Shown here in pieces: positions 25,444 to 33,701 of a DNA stretch of 36,992 nt. This DNA comes from Candidatus Thorarchaeota archaeon (GTDB lineage: Archaea; Asgardarchaeota; Thorarchaeia; Thorarchaeales; Thorarchaeaceae). The notes beneath the pieces were generated by a model that saw only the letters and a list, made by a program, of their open reading frames with translations, did no database searches and was not told the DNA's origin. The stretch is taken from the NCBI GenBank assembly GCA_016840385.1, contig JAEOSL010000021.1, positions 1-36,992 of the forward strand, read 5' to 3'. Numbering within the stretch: position 1 is the first letter of the stretch; every line of letters starts with the position of its first letter. The position numbers and the translations under genes are program-made.

Positions 25444-26249
25444 ATTTGAATTCTTGTGCATGTTATCGGTTTTCCATTAAGTAGTTTCTTTAATCGTCCT
25501 GGAATGTTCAAATTAAAAACAACAACTTCTATACCAGTATTTTCGAGGGAAAACAAATCGTTAACCTTTCGGGTCATGCCACCAGTAACATCAGTTGATT
25601 TAGAGGGACCAGCTCCTGCAAGCACGCTTTCTCTATTAGTTGCATCGATAACTGAAATGATTTTGGCTTCTGGGTTGTCATCTGGATTTTCTTCAAAGAT
25701 ACCGTCCACATTTGTACCAATAAGAATTGAAGAAGTAGTTAGCTCTTGAGCAAGGAACACAACTAATGTGTCTCCACTGAGAATCGATGATCCTAGAACG
25801 CTATCAAAACAAACATCACCATGAAGGATTACTGTGATTCCCGCGTCAATAGATTTCTGTATTATTTCAAGCGGAAATTCAGAGATTATTCCATTGTTCA
25901 TCTTTACAAATGAAAAAGGTGATAATACAACTGATGGAATTCCAGCATTTGTTAGAGATGATTCTACCTCAAGTGCTAGCATAGACATATTATGCCGAAT
26001 TTCTGGAATACCGGCTAAGCGCATAGTATTCGATGTTTCGAGAGAACCATATCCATATTTATGAGCTGCCTGATGTCCATGTGAGCCTCCACCTAGTACC
26101 ACAATTTTCGGGTTTGAAGATATCCTCATCTCACCCGCGATTCGTGACAATGCCTCAATATTGCTTTTAGGAGGAGAAATGTTCTTGTAAGTAATTACAG
26201 ATCCACCTAGCTTGAGGATTATTAGTGGTTTCAAGGGTAACACTATCAA
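25440..26249 (-). CDS. ipk: Isopentenyl phosphate kinase
   Basis: This is a 269-residue amino-acid-kinase-fold protein. ILKLGGSVITYK is the phosphate-binding start, GGGSHGHQAAHKYG contains the IPK catalytic His (H59), and HGDVCFDSVLGSSILSGD and IGTNVDGIFEENP complete the signature. IPK phosphorylates isopentenyl phosphate to IPP in the archaeal alternative mevalonate pathway for lipids. The reading begins at TTG 26249; GTG 26243 is an equally short alternative. It stands alone between a convergent ATPase gene and divergent rps10. Confidence 0.88.
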   Translation of the reverse strand: MIVLPLKPLIILKLGGSVITYKNISPPKSNIEALSRIAGEMRISSNPKIVVLGGGSHGHQAAHKYGYGSLETSNTMRLAGIPEIRHNMSMLALEVESSLTNAGIPSVVLSPFSFVKMNNGIISEFPLEIIQKSIDAGITVILHGDVCFDSVLGSSILSGDTLVVFLAQELTTSSILIGTNVDGIFEENPDDNPEAKIISVIDATNRESVLAGAGPSKSTDVTGGMTRKVNDLFSLENTGIEVVVFNLNIPGRLKKLLNGKPITCTRIQI

Positions 26250-26373
26250 ACTAGCATAGGGATTATGCTTATGGAGATTCCTCTTCTTGTTAACAGAATA
26301 AAAATCTCATAAGACAAGCTTTTTATCCATATCATCTGCTCGAAGTTTTGGACACCTCGGAGTAGATTTAATA

Positions 26374-26685
26374 ATGACTCAAAAGGCGAGAATTCGGTTA
26401 TCAAGTACAAGTACAGAGCACCTTGATGGTGTATGTAATCAGATTAAACGGATTACTCGAAAGACGGGTGTTCGAATGTCAGGACCAATACCATTGCCTA
26501 CTAGAAGAATGGTAGTTCCAACACGAAAAACCCCATGCGGGCAGGGTTCCGAGTCTTGGGATAAGTGGGAGATGCGAGTTCATAAACGACTAATCGATAT
26601 CGATGCTGATGAGAGAGCTATTAGACAAATAATGCGTGTACGTATTCCAGACTCTGTCTATATCGAAATTGAACTCACGGGTTAA
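26374..26685 (+). CDS. rps10: Ribosomal protein uS10
   Basis: This 103-residue protein reads through as archaeal/eukaryotic uS10: [64 protein letters not shown], and C-terminal [10 protein letters not shown]. It belongs to the small-subunit head. In many archaea it lies behind the EF-1alpha gene; here it is alone, with the promoter presumably in the 120 bases before it and glmS 98 bases after. Confidence 0.96.
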   Translation: MTQKARIRLSSTSTEHLDGVCNQIKRITRKTGVRMSGPIPLPTRRMVVPTRKTPCGQGSESWDKWEMRVHKRLIDIDADERAIRQIMRVRIPDSVYIEIELTG

Positions 26686-26783
26686 TTCATTTTCTTATGC
26701 GTTGTGCATACACAAACTCTATCTAGTAAAGATTCTACTGAACAGAGGATACTCCATAAACCACTGTGTGAGGTAATTGTATT

Positions 26784-28607
26784 ATGTGTGGTATAATAGG
26801 TGTGGTACAGAGAAGAGGTGAGGTATCACCATTCATTCACCAAGCATTGAAGCGTTTAGAGTATCGAGGTTATGACTCAGTTGGTATTACAACTATTACC
26901 CAAGGGCAATTGCATATGAAGAAAGACAAAGGTAAAATCGATGAAGTTCACCAGAAATGGAACTTGGATGATTTACCAGGTAGTATTGGGATAGGTCATA
27001 CTCGATGGGCTACACATGGGATTCCATCGATGTACAATTCACATCCACACTATGATTGTAATGATGAGATTGCAGTTGTGCATAATGGAGTAATAGATAA
27101 TTTTCTTGATCTTAGAGCAAAGCTGAAAGCTGCAGGACACAACTTCGGATCAGATACTGATACTGAAGTAATTCCACATATGATTGAAGACTACATGAAG
27201 CAGGGATTGGATCTAAAATCATCTGTAAAGGAGGTTACGAAGCATATCGAAGGGACCTATGCAGTTGTTGCGATGTGCACTCAAGAACCAGATAAAATTG
27301 TTATAACTAGAGATGGTAATCCGCTTGTTATTGGAAGAAAAGGTGATACTTCTTACGTGTCATCAGACATTCCCGCATTTTTACCAATGACAAATGATAT
27401 GATGCTTCTTTTAGATGGAGAAATTGCAACATTATCATTGGATGGTATTGAGATTGAAAAGCTATCTGATGGAACACGAGTAAACCGTGAAACAATCAAA
27501 ATTAGCTGGACTGCGGATCAGGCCCAAAAGGGGGGCTATCCTCATTTCATGCTTAAAGAAATTCACGAGCAACCTGATGCCATTAGAAATACTCTGAGAT
27601 TGAATTCCGAGGTAATAGAAAAAGCTGCAAAAATGGTTAGCGAGGCAGATCGAGTGTTTATGCTTGCTATGGGAACATCGGGACATGCAGCAACTGCAGG
27701 AAAGCATATGTTCGCATCCATTGGAGGGGTTTTACCATCGTTTGAACTAGCCAGTGATTTCTCTGATAGTGTGTATGGTACATTGACCAATCGTGATCTG
27801 ATTGTTGCCATCACTCAATCTGGAGAAACAACTGATACAATGTTTGCAGTTAAATATGCCAAGAAATTTGGTGTGAAAGTAGTAGCAATAACAAATGTTG
27901 TTGGTAGTTCCATAACTCGAATCGCTGATCATACCATCATTACACAAGCAGGACCAGAGATAGGGGTGGCTGCTACAAAGACGTTTATGGTTCAACTTAC
28001 GTCCCTTGCACAGATAGCCATTTCACTGGGCAAGCTCACGGGATTTAGAAACCCAGAAACGATTCAGAAAAAGGAAGAAGGATTGATGCGACTTCCTGAT
28101 ATTGTTTCAGATGTTATTGCTGCCGAAGAAGAGCATGCTAGAAGAATCGCAAATGTGTATTATGATAAACCTAGTATGCTATTCTTGGGACGTGGAATAT
28201 CAATGGCTACCGCTGATGAAGGTGCATTGAAATTGAAAGAGATTGCCTATAACCATGCGGAAGCATATTCAGCTGGTGAGTCAAAACATGGACCAATTGC
28301 ACTCATTCAGGATGGATATCCTGTTGTTATCATAGCCCCGAACGATGAAACTCGAAGTCGAATTATTGGTAATGTAATGGAGATGAAAGCAAGGGGTGCT
28401 GAGATTATTTCGGTAATTGAAAAAGGGGATAACGATTTGTTACAATTATCCGACCACAGCTATACTATCCCCGCAGGAGTTGAACCTGAGTTTTCCATTA
28501 TGCCTTATATTGTTCCTTTGCAACTTTTCAGTTATTATATGGCAACGAAAAAGGGATATGATCCTGATAAACCTCGCAACTTGGCAAAATCTGTCACTGT
28601 TCTTTAA
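26784..28607 (+). CDS. glmS: Glutamine-fructose-6-phosphate aminotransferase (isomerizing)
   Basis: This 607-residue protein is the full length for GlmS. Cys2 of MCGIIGVV is the glutaminase nucleophile, and RRLEYRGYDSVG-type, GIGHTRWATHG and HNGVIDNFLDLR motifs follow. Two SIS domains begin at about 285 (MLAMGTSGHAATAGKHMF, AITQSGETTDTMFA) and 455, ending with DKPRNLAKSVTVL, the conserved tail that closes the active site. It makes glucosamine-6-phosphate, needed for the UDP-GlcNAc used in surface glycans. GAGGTAA before the ATG supports the start. Confidence 0.97.
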   Translation: MCGIIGVVQRRGEVSPFIHQALKRLEYRGYDSVGITTITQGQLHMKKDKGKIDEVHQKWNLDDLPGSIGIGHTRWATHGIPSMYNSHPHYDCNDEIAVVHNGVIDNFLDLRAKLKAAGHNFGSDTDTEVIPHMIEDYMKQGLDLKSSVKEVTKHIEGTYAVVAMCTQEPDKIVITRDGNPLVIGRKGDTSYVSSDIPAFLPMTNDMMLLLDGEIATLSLDGIEIEKLSDGTRVNRETIKISWTADQAQKGGYPHFMLKEIHEQPDAIRNTLRLNSEVIEKAAKMVSEADRVFMLAMGTSGHAATAGKHMFASIGGVLPSFELASDFSDSVYGTLTNRDLIVAITQSGETTDTMFAVKYAKKFGVKVVAITNVVGSSITRIADHTIITQAGPEIGVAATKTFMVQLTSLAQIAISLGKLTGFRNPETIQKKEEGLMRLPDIVSDVIAAEEEHARRIANVYYDKPSMLFLGRGISMATADEGALKLKEIAYNHAEAYSAGESKHGPIALIQDGYPVVIIAPNDETRSRIIGNVMEMKARGAEIISVIEKGDNDLLQLSDHSYTIPAGVEPEFSIMPYIVPLQLFSYYMATKKGYDPDKPRNLAKSVTVL

Positions 28608-28642
28608 CGGGCTTAAATTCTATTTCGTAGCATACTAGTTAT

Positions 28643-28903
28643 GTGAAACCAATGTTGCTATTTGAAATCTTGAGCCCACTATCTGATTTTGCAATTATGA
28701 TAGTCGGATACTTTATCGAAATCTGGGAGTTTCTAATGTTTATTGCAAGAATGTCTGCAGTTATTGTAGTATTAGTCGGAGCAATCCTCTGGTTTACTGA
28801 GGTCAACTCAAAACGAGGAAAGGGATTGGTATTCAGTGGGGTTATGCTAGGAATAGTAGTTCAATACTTTGTAATGTATCCCCCTACGTTTATTCTTGTG
28901 TAA
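28643..28903 (+). CDS. Small three-helix membrane protein, VirB2/CedA1-like
   Basis: This protein has 86 residues from GTG 28643; ATG 28652 is also possible. Hydrophobic segments lie at about 14-34, 35-52 and 63-79. The second and third are joined by a short basic, Gly-containing turn (FTEVNSKRGKG), as in TrbC/VirB2 and the archaeal CedA1-type subunits of DNA-transfer channels. It follows glmS by 35 bases and may be co-transcribed. The resemblance is a topology pattern, not a proven homology; it could be an unrelated small membrane protein. Confidence 0.6.
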   Translation: MKPMLLFEILSPLSDFAIMIVGYFIEIWEFLMFIARMSAVIVVLVGAILWFTEVNSKRGKGLVFSGVMLGIVVQYFVMYPPTFILV

Positions 28904-28916
28904 TTCATGTCATGAC

Positions 28917-30128
28917 TTAGACTAGCTGTTCTGCGATAAGAGATAATGATTCAATCAAACGATCCACATCTGATAGAGTATTGTATGCATGAAGTGAAAC
29001 TTGGATAAACCCCTCAGATGAAATTGGTTTTATTAATGGATGCGCGCATAGAAGTCCGCTCCTTACAGAGATATCAGCTTCATCAAGAAAAAGTGCTACA
29101 TCGTGGCAGCTAATGTCATTACCATTTCCTAAGTTGAATCCGAAGATTGTATTATTTTTGGATGGGTTACCGTAGCAAACCAATGATGGAATGTCATTTA
29201 ATTGTGATAGCAGGTGACTTGCCAAACCGTGAAGATGGCTTGACATATCCTTTGATTTCAAGTCGCTAAGGTAAGATAGTGAAGTGCCAAGTCCAACGAT
29301 AGCTGGTATATTTAACATTCCAGATTCAAATTTATCTGGTTGGAAAGCAATGTCAAAAGTAGTTGGATCTACGTTGGTTACAGCTGAACCTCCAAGTATC
29401 GCAGGATGATGATTTGCTCCTAGCTCTTTTTCAATACATTGAATTGCAAGACCAGGAGCACCCATTAGTCCAATATTCCCAGAAAATACTAACACGTCAA
29501 CCCCTGATTTTTCGGGATTTATCGTATCAAAAGCAATTGATCTTGTTGCATCAGTAATCAATATGGCTCCATTTTCATGTGCAATCTGAGATATTTTCTC
29601 TATGGGGTTTCTTACTCCAAGTCCAATTGCTGTTTCACCAACAGCTACAAGTCCAGTGTTATTTGATATTAAACCAGCAAATGCTTCCAAATCGAGTATT
29701 CCTTCAACGCTTACAGGTATCAAATCTAACTGAAGGTTCAGTATTTGTGCTGCCCTTTGAAGAGCCACCATAACTGAATGTTCTTCACTTTGACCGATGA
29801 TAATCTGATTCTTGTTGTTGCCCGTCCAATCATATCCTAGAGCAAATGATCCTACTGCGGATGGTATTGACTTTTGAAAAGAAATTTGATTTGAATCAGT
29901 ATTCAAAAAGGTTGCAAGATTGCCTCTAACTTTCTCGACTAAGGCACTGGCTCGAACTGTATACTTGTGAGCACCACGTCTTGCAGACGCTACTGTGTAA
30001 CCAAGAAATTTATTGATTGTGTCTGTGGTAACAGTGGGAACAAGTGTAGTACTTGCTGAATCGAAGTAAGCAAGATCAGGATTATCATCATAAATCTTGA
30101 AATCGGATTTGATATCTAATAGTGCCAT
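28917..30128 (-). CDS. Class V aminotransferase/cysteine-desulfurase-like protein without the PLP lysine
   Basis: This 403-residue SufS-type fold protein has AYFDSASTTLVPTVTTDTI, GAHKYTVRAS, NQISFQKSIPSAVGSFALG, EEHSVMVALQRAA, and VRSGLLCAHPLI with the active-site Cys (C361). In the position where the family has a His-Lys pair (S/TGHKGLLGP), this protein reads SGNIGLMGAPG, so the Schiff-base lysine is Ile219. As written it cannot bind PLP covalently. The frame is otherwise intact and long conserved, so a non-catalytic or altered role is more likely than recent decay. It stands alone, divergent from the nucleotidyltransferase gene. Confidence 0.85.
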   Translation of the reverse strand: MALLDIKSDFKIYDDNPDLAYFDSASTTLVPTVTTDTINKFLGYTVASARRGAHKYTVRASALVEKVRGNLATFLNTDSNQISFQKSIPSAVGSFALGYDWTGNNKNQIIIGQSEEHSVMVALQRAAQILNLQLDLIPVSVEGILDLEAFAGLISNNTGLVAVGETAIGLGVRNPIEKISQIAHENGAILITDATRSIAFDTINPEKSGVDVLVFSGNIGLMGAPGLAIQCIEKELGANHHPAILGGSAVTNVDPTTFDIAFQPDKFESGMLNIPAIVGLGTSLSYLSDLKSKDMSSHLHGLASHLLSQLNDIPSLVCYGNPSKNNTIFGFNLGNGNDISCHDVALFLDEADISVRSGLLCAHPLIKPISSEGFIQVSLHAYNTLSDVDRLIESLSLIAEQLV

Positions 30129-30190
30129 GCTATTTCTATGATAAGGGGGTTCTTTAATTATAATGGTGTTACCTAGCAGGATGAAGTGTC

Positions 30191-31198
30191 TTGATTGAAC
30201 AGCTAGTCGAGGGGTTTTTCCTCGTTACAAAAGAAGATCTAATATTCGAGGTAAAGGGAAATGTTCACCCTAAAGAACGTGTGATTGCATATTTGAGATA
30301 CGTCCCCTGTGAAACTGGAGATAGAATTGCTGCAAATGAAATAAGGTATCGAAAAATATATTCTTTATCCGAAAGGGAGTTGTACCTAAAGGAGAATCAT
30401 CAAGAATATCTATGGATGGATAGTATTCATGGTCGCATTCTGCAATCAGTACGTAAATCGGATATAATGTTCATCCTTGATCCTGTTGATCGGCTTCGAC
30501 AATTTCGAGATAGGGGTATGCATTTGACACCCCTGCAAAAAGCATCAGTTCATCTAGCATCTCTGCTTGTTAAGAATTCCCAGTTAAGTTGGGATTCACT
30601 CGGAGTAACCGGTTCTCAGCTTTCAGGATTAGCTACTTTGGAATCCGATATTGACCTTGTTGTATATGGAGAAAAAGAAGGATTGGAGTTTTACAAGGCT
30701 TTTAGTGAGAATTTTGAGAAAATTCCTGAAATTAGTAGATATTCTGGGAAGACGCTTGATGACCACGTTGCATTTCGATGGGGGAGTATTTCCTCAAAAA
30801 CCAAACTGAGAGAAATTGAAGCAGGAAAAATGTTGCAGGGTCTGTACAAGAACTATGAGTTCTTTATTCGTATTGTGAAAAAATCGCATGAAACTGATTA
30901 CAAGTATAGTGATTTTGAATTTGAGAATCTTGGATTGCGTTCAGTCCACTGCAAAATTTCAGATAATTCTAGTTCAATATTCACACCTTGTGAATATGGA
31001 GTAAAATGCGAAGAGCTCCCGAATCTTACAAAGCTTCTGAGTTATCGCGGCCGATTCACTGAACACGTTAGAAAAGGAATGATAGTTGAGGCGCGAGGGC
31101 GTTTAGAGTCAGTAAGTACAAGAGAAAAGAAGGGTTATTTCCTGCAACTAGTGATGGGTGAAGATCCTAATGATATTCTAATTCCCATCAAGGAATAA
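30191..31198 (+). CDS. Nucleotidyltransferase-fold protein (pol beta superfamily), archaeal, function unknown
   Basis: This protein has 335 residues from TTG 30191; no ATG or GTG start precedes it in frame. The first third (FLVTKEDLIFEVKGNVHPKE, RVIAYLRYVP) is a beta-rich domain. The centre has GVTGSQLSGLATLESDIDLVVYG, which is the Gly-Ser ... Asp-x-Asp motif of minimal and pol-beta nucleotidyltransferases. The C-terminal part (TEHVRKGMIVEARGRLESV) looks like an OB-type strand set. A tRNA- or nucleotide-modifying role is possible but not shown. It is the last gene before the motif-rich intergenic region. Confidence 0.75.
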   Translation: MIEQLVEGFFLVTKEDLIFEVKGNVHPKERVIAYLRYVPCETGDRIAANEIRYRKIYSLSERELYLKENHQEYLWMDSIHGRILQSVRKSDIMFILDPVDRLRQFRDRGMHLTPLQKASVHLASLLVKNSQLSWDSLGVTGSQLSGLATLESDIDLVVYGEKEGLEFYKAFSENFEKIPEISRYSGKTLDDHVAFRWGSISSKTKLREIEAGKMLQGLYKNYEFFIRIVKKSHETDYKYSDFEFENLGLRSVHCKISDNSSSIFTPCEYGVKCEELPNLTKLLSYRGRFTEHVRKGMIVEARGRLESVSTREKKGYFLQLVMGEDPNDILIPIKE

Positions 31199-31717
31199 TA
31201 GTAATATTTGACGAAAAATGTGGGAATGTTCACTTAATTTACAATATTCACATGATATTGTTGTGAATGGCGCCTAAATTGTGAATAGATATAACGAAAC
31301 GTTGTTCTACAGTCTTCATTCTCGGTAAAAGGACCCCATAACTCCGGTTATACCTGTGAATAGACACACCCCTTCGTTTCCACTGGAACTGAGTAAGAAG
31401 GCTTATGATAATGCCATTATGGTGTTCACAAGCAATATAGTCTAGTGAATATCTAATGTAATGGAGAAAACTCTTAATATTAAGAAATAAGCATTATGAG
31501 TGCTTGTTTCCACATATCCCTTCCTTAGAAGCTGCCAGCACAGCAAATACAGTACGAAGGAGCTTTGAATGTATACACACACATTATCTTCCCCTTATCT
31601 GGGTATACATGATTCACATACTCACACTTATTTGGAATTCTAACATATTAGACTGTGAACGACATTGACTAAGTTGTGACTAGATTCAACAACATAGTTG
31701 ATGTGAAGGTGATATAA
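31199..31717. promoter_or_regulatory. Gene-free region with origin box and TGTGAA cluster
   Basis: About 520 bases contain no convincing gene. Nine copies of GTGAA/TTCAC occur between 31229 and 31659 (31229, 31247, 31263, 31281, 31356, 31425, 31445, 31613, 31655). They include a 7-bp inverted repeat ATTCACA-N9-TGTGAAT (31246-31268) and two copies of TGTGAATAGA (31280, 31355). Roughly one copy would be expected by chance. A near-consensus origin recognition box lies at 31363-31391. The region may be an operator array for the downstream winged-helix-like gene, part of an origin, or both. Confidence 0.6.
31363..31391 (-). other. Origin recognition box (ORB)-like element 3
   Basis: On the minus strand the element reads GTTCCAGTGGAAACGAAGGG then GTGTGTC. 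The dyad TTCCAGTGGAAAC followed by a G string is the classical archaeal Orc1/Cdc6 binding site, and this copy matches better than the two at 35.5 kb. A TGTGAATAGA copy abuts it. Recognition is by memory of the consensus. Confidence 0.7.
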
Positions 31718-32341
31718 ATGGCTGAAAAAAATCGAACTAATTACATTTACGAATTCACATACAGTTCCGCTCCAGGAATGAGAGAGATTTTTCAGTGCAA
31801 ATATGTTCGTCCCGATGAAGCGCTAGGACGTTTTCAGAAAATATTGGCTCTCACTCAATCACCTTTTGACTTCAAGCTCGTCCTTTCTGACGAATCTAGT
31901 GGAGAAGAATCAAGCTTTCAAGTCAAAGGTGGAATCGATGAAATGTTTGAGAAATTCAAGGTATTTTTAGAAACAAGTACGGGTTATGTCTTTGTTATGG
32001 AAGTAGATACAAAGGAAATCGATTATGAAGAAATTGATTACGAGTCAATGAGTAATTACGACAAGATGCAGATGACCATCTATGGTTCCTTCAAACATGG
32101 TAAATTTTCTTCATTAGATATCATGGAGATATATGAAACCACATTCGAGGAAGAATTGCCAAAAAGTACAGCCTCTACTTACTTAGCTAGAATGTGGAAT
32201 AAGGGAAAAGGACATCTGGAAAGATTTGGCAGTAGATCGGGGTATACTTATCGTTTGAAAACTGAACTGGATGATGTACAGCAGGAAATTGATAGAGCAG
32301 AAGAAATCCTCGCAGCTATTCAAATCCGGATTGGAAAATGA
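31718..32341 (+). CDS. Winged-helix-like protein of unknown function beside the ORB/TGTGAA region
   Basis: This is a 207-residue protein. The N-terminal half (YIYEFTYSSAPGMREIFQCKY, FDFKLVLSDESSG) is a strand-rich domain I do not recognise, and an acidic linker follows (EIDYEEIDYES). Residues about 113-185 look like a winged helix: MTIYGSFKHGKFSSLDIMEI, LPKSTASTYLARMWNKGKGHLERF (recognition helix) and GYTYRL (wing). It ends in a short coiled coil. GGTGAT before the ATG supports the start. Its place next to clustered binding-site-like motifs suggests autoregulation or an origin function, as for WhiP in Sulfolobus; that comparison is only contextual. Confidence 0.7.
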   Translation: MAEKNRTNYIYEFTYSSAPGMREIFQCKYVRPDEALGRFQKILALTQSPFDFKLVLSDESSGEESSFQVKGGIDEMFEKFKVFLETSTGYVFVMEVDTKEIDYEEIDYESMSNYDKMQMTIYGSFKHGKFSSLDIMEIYETTFEEELPKSTASTYLARMWNKGKGHLERFGSRSGYTYRLKTELDDVQQEIDRAEEILAAIQIRIGK

Positions 32342-32377
32342 TATAGCTAGCGAGGTTGTTGTATCTGCAGTTTTAAT

Positions 32378-33694
32378 CTATAAACGAGTGGTTATTTCCT
32401 CAAGGCTTATGTCTAGACTTTCAAGCTCAGCAAGGATAGGCTCATACACATCCGCTGTTATAGGACGGTGTACTCCAGTCTTTGTTATTGTCCCTTCGAG
32501 GATTAGTCGACTAGCAATAGCAACTGGTAGTGCAACAGTCCTTGACATTGAGCTGTCACCGTTGGGTATACCATAATCCACCATTGTTGATGTTATCTTT
32601 TCTTTTCGATCAGAGTACTCAGCTATGAATTCATGATGCATCACGATCATATCGCGTTCACCAGAGGCGTATTTTAGCTTCTCTTCGAAAAGATGACAGA
32701 GGGCATCAAGGTATGTGTTTATGCCTTCAGGAATTATGCCATCGCTGAATAATCCTAGCCATTCAAATCTAGAAATGATATCATCATCAGCTTCAAGATT
32801 TATTGAGCTTGCAACAGATTTTGCAATATCTGAATCTTCAGAGGATATCAACTGACGCATCATTTTAGAGTAAGTTATTCCACTGATAGGATGTTCATCT
32901 ATGTCAAGTAAACCGAGATCAGCAATCTTCTTCAGAGTACCACACCAGCCGATGTTTCTAAAAGTACCCCGTAACATGGTACTGGTTTCCTTGATATCGT
33001 AAATATCGATGTAAGACATACTATCACGATTCGGATAGCCTTCAAATTGACCCATTCCGGGTACTTCCATTATTTCACAGTTATCAAACAACTCTGGTCC
33101 TGGTATAACAACATCTTTTCCATCACGTAAGAAAGAAGCATTGTTTCTACCAGCAAGAAGAACTCCGCGGGGACTCCATGATAACTTGTATCCAAAGGGG
33201 TTATCATTTGCATCAGGAGCTGGGAGACCCCCAGTAAATGATGTGAAACTTGTCAATTTTCCACCTTCATTGTGAATATGGTCAATAATCTTCATTGCAC
33301 TCATATGGTCAATACCAGGATCCACACCACACTCATTCAGTATCATAATGCCTGCTTTCTTTGCATCTTCATCTAGAGCCATCATTTCATCTGATATGTA
33401 AGATGTTGTGGCAAAGTGGGTTTTATGTTTGATAGCAACCTTAGCAGCCTTAACATGAAATGTATACGGGAGTAAGGAACAGACTAAATCTGCATTTGAT
33501 GTTAATTCTTCCAGAAGTGTATCATCCTCACCTATATTGAATGCTACCGCTTCGGCGTTCTTGCATCCTTCGATTAGATGTTCGGCTTTCTTCTTTGTTC
33601 TGCTTGCCACAGTAACGTGGAAGCCAAGTTTACACAAGTACTGTACATATGGACGAGCCACAAGACCAGCACCAAGACAGAGTATTTTCTTCAT
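32378..33694 (-). CDS. Saccharopine dehydrogenase (SDH domain of AASS/Lys9 type)
   Basis: This 438-residue protein starts with KKILCLGAGLVARPYVQYL, a Rossmann dinucleotide motif. It continues with SLLPYTFHVKAAKVAIKHKTHFATTSYISDEM, NECGVDPGIDHMSAMK and SFTGGLPAPDANDNPFGYKLSWSPRGVL, all characteristic of glutamate-forming saccharopine dehydrogenase, and ends with GVHRPITADVYEPILAEL. It converts saccharopine to aminoadipate semialdehyde and glutamate (or the reverse). It lies seven bases after the LKR gene in the same order as the fused eukaryotic AASS, so the two act in sequence in lysine metabolism. Confidence 0.93.
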   Translation of the reverse strand: MKKILCLGAGLVARPYVQYLCKLGFHVTVASRTKKKAEHLIEGCKNAEAVAFNIGEDDTLLEELTSNADLVCSLLPYTFHVKAAKVAIKHKTHFATTSYISDEMMALDEDAKKAGIMILNECGVDPGIDHMSAMKIIDHIHNEGGKLTSFTSFTGGLPAPDANDNPFGYKLSWSPRGVLLAGRNNASFLRDGKDVVIPGPELFDNCEIMEVPGMGQFEGYPNRDSMSYIDIYDIKETSTMLRGTFRNIGWCGTLKKIADLGLLDIDEHPISGITYSKMMRQLISSEDSDIAKSVASSINLEADDDIISRFEWLGLFSDGIIPEGINTYLDALCHLFEEKLKYASGERDMIVMHHEFIAEYSDRKEKITSTMVDYGIPNGDSSMSRTVALPVAIASRLILEGTITKTGVHRPITADVYEPILAELESLDISLEEITTRL

Positions 33695-33701
33695 ATTTGA
33701 A

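Noticed and set aside
31501..31520. GTTTCCACATATCCC as another ORB
   Set aside because: Only GTGGAAACAAG matches on the minus strand; the G string is missing on the correct side.
31571..31611. GTATACACACACATT and GGGTATACATG as a repeat pair
   Set aside because: Only GTATACA is shared and it is a simple near-palindrome; not enough for a repeat call.
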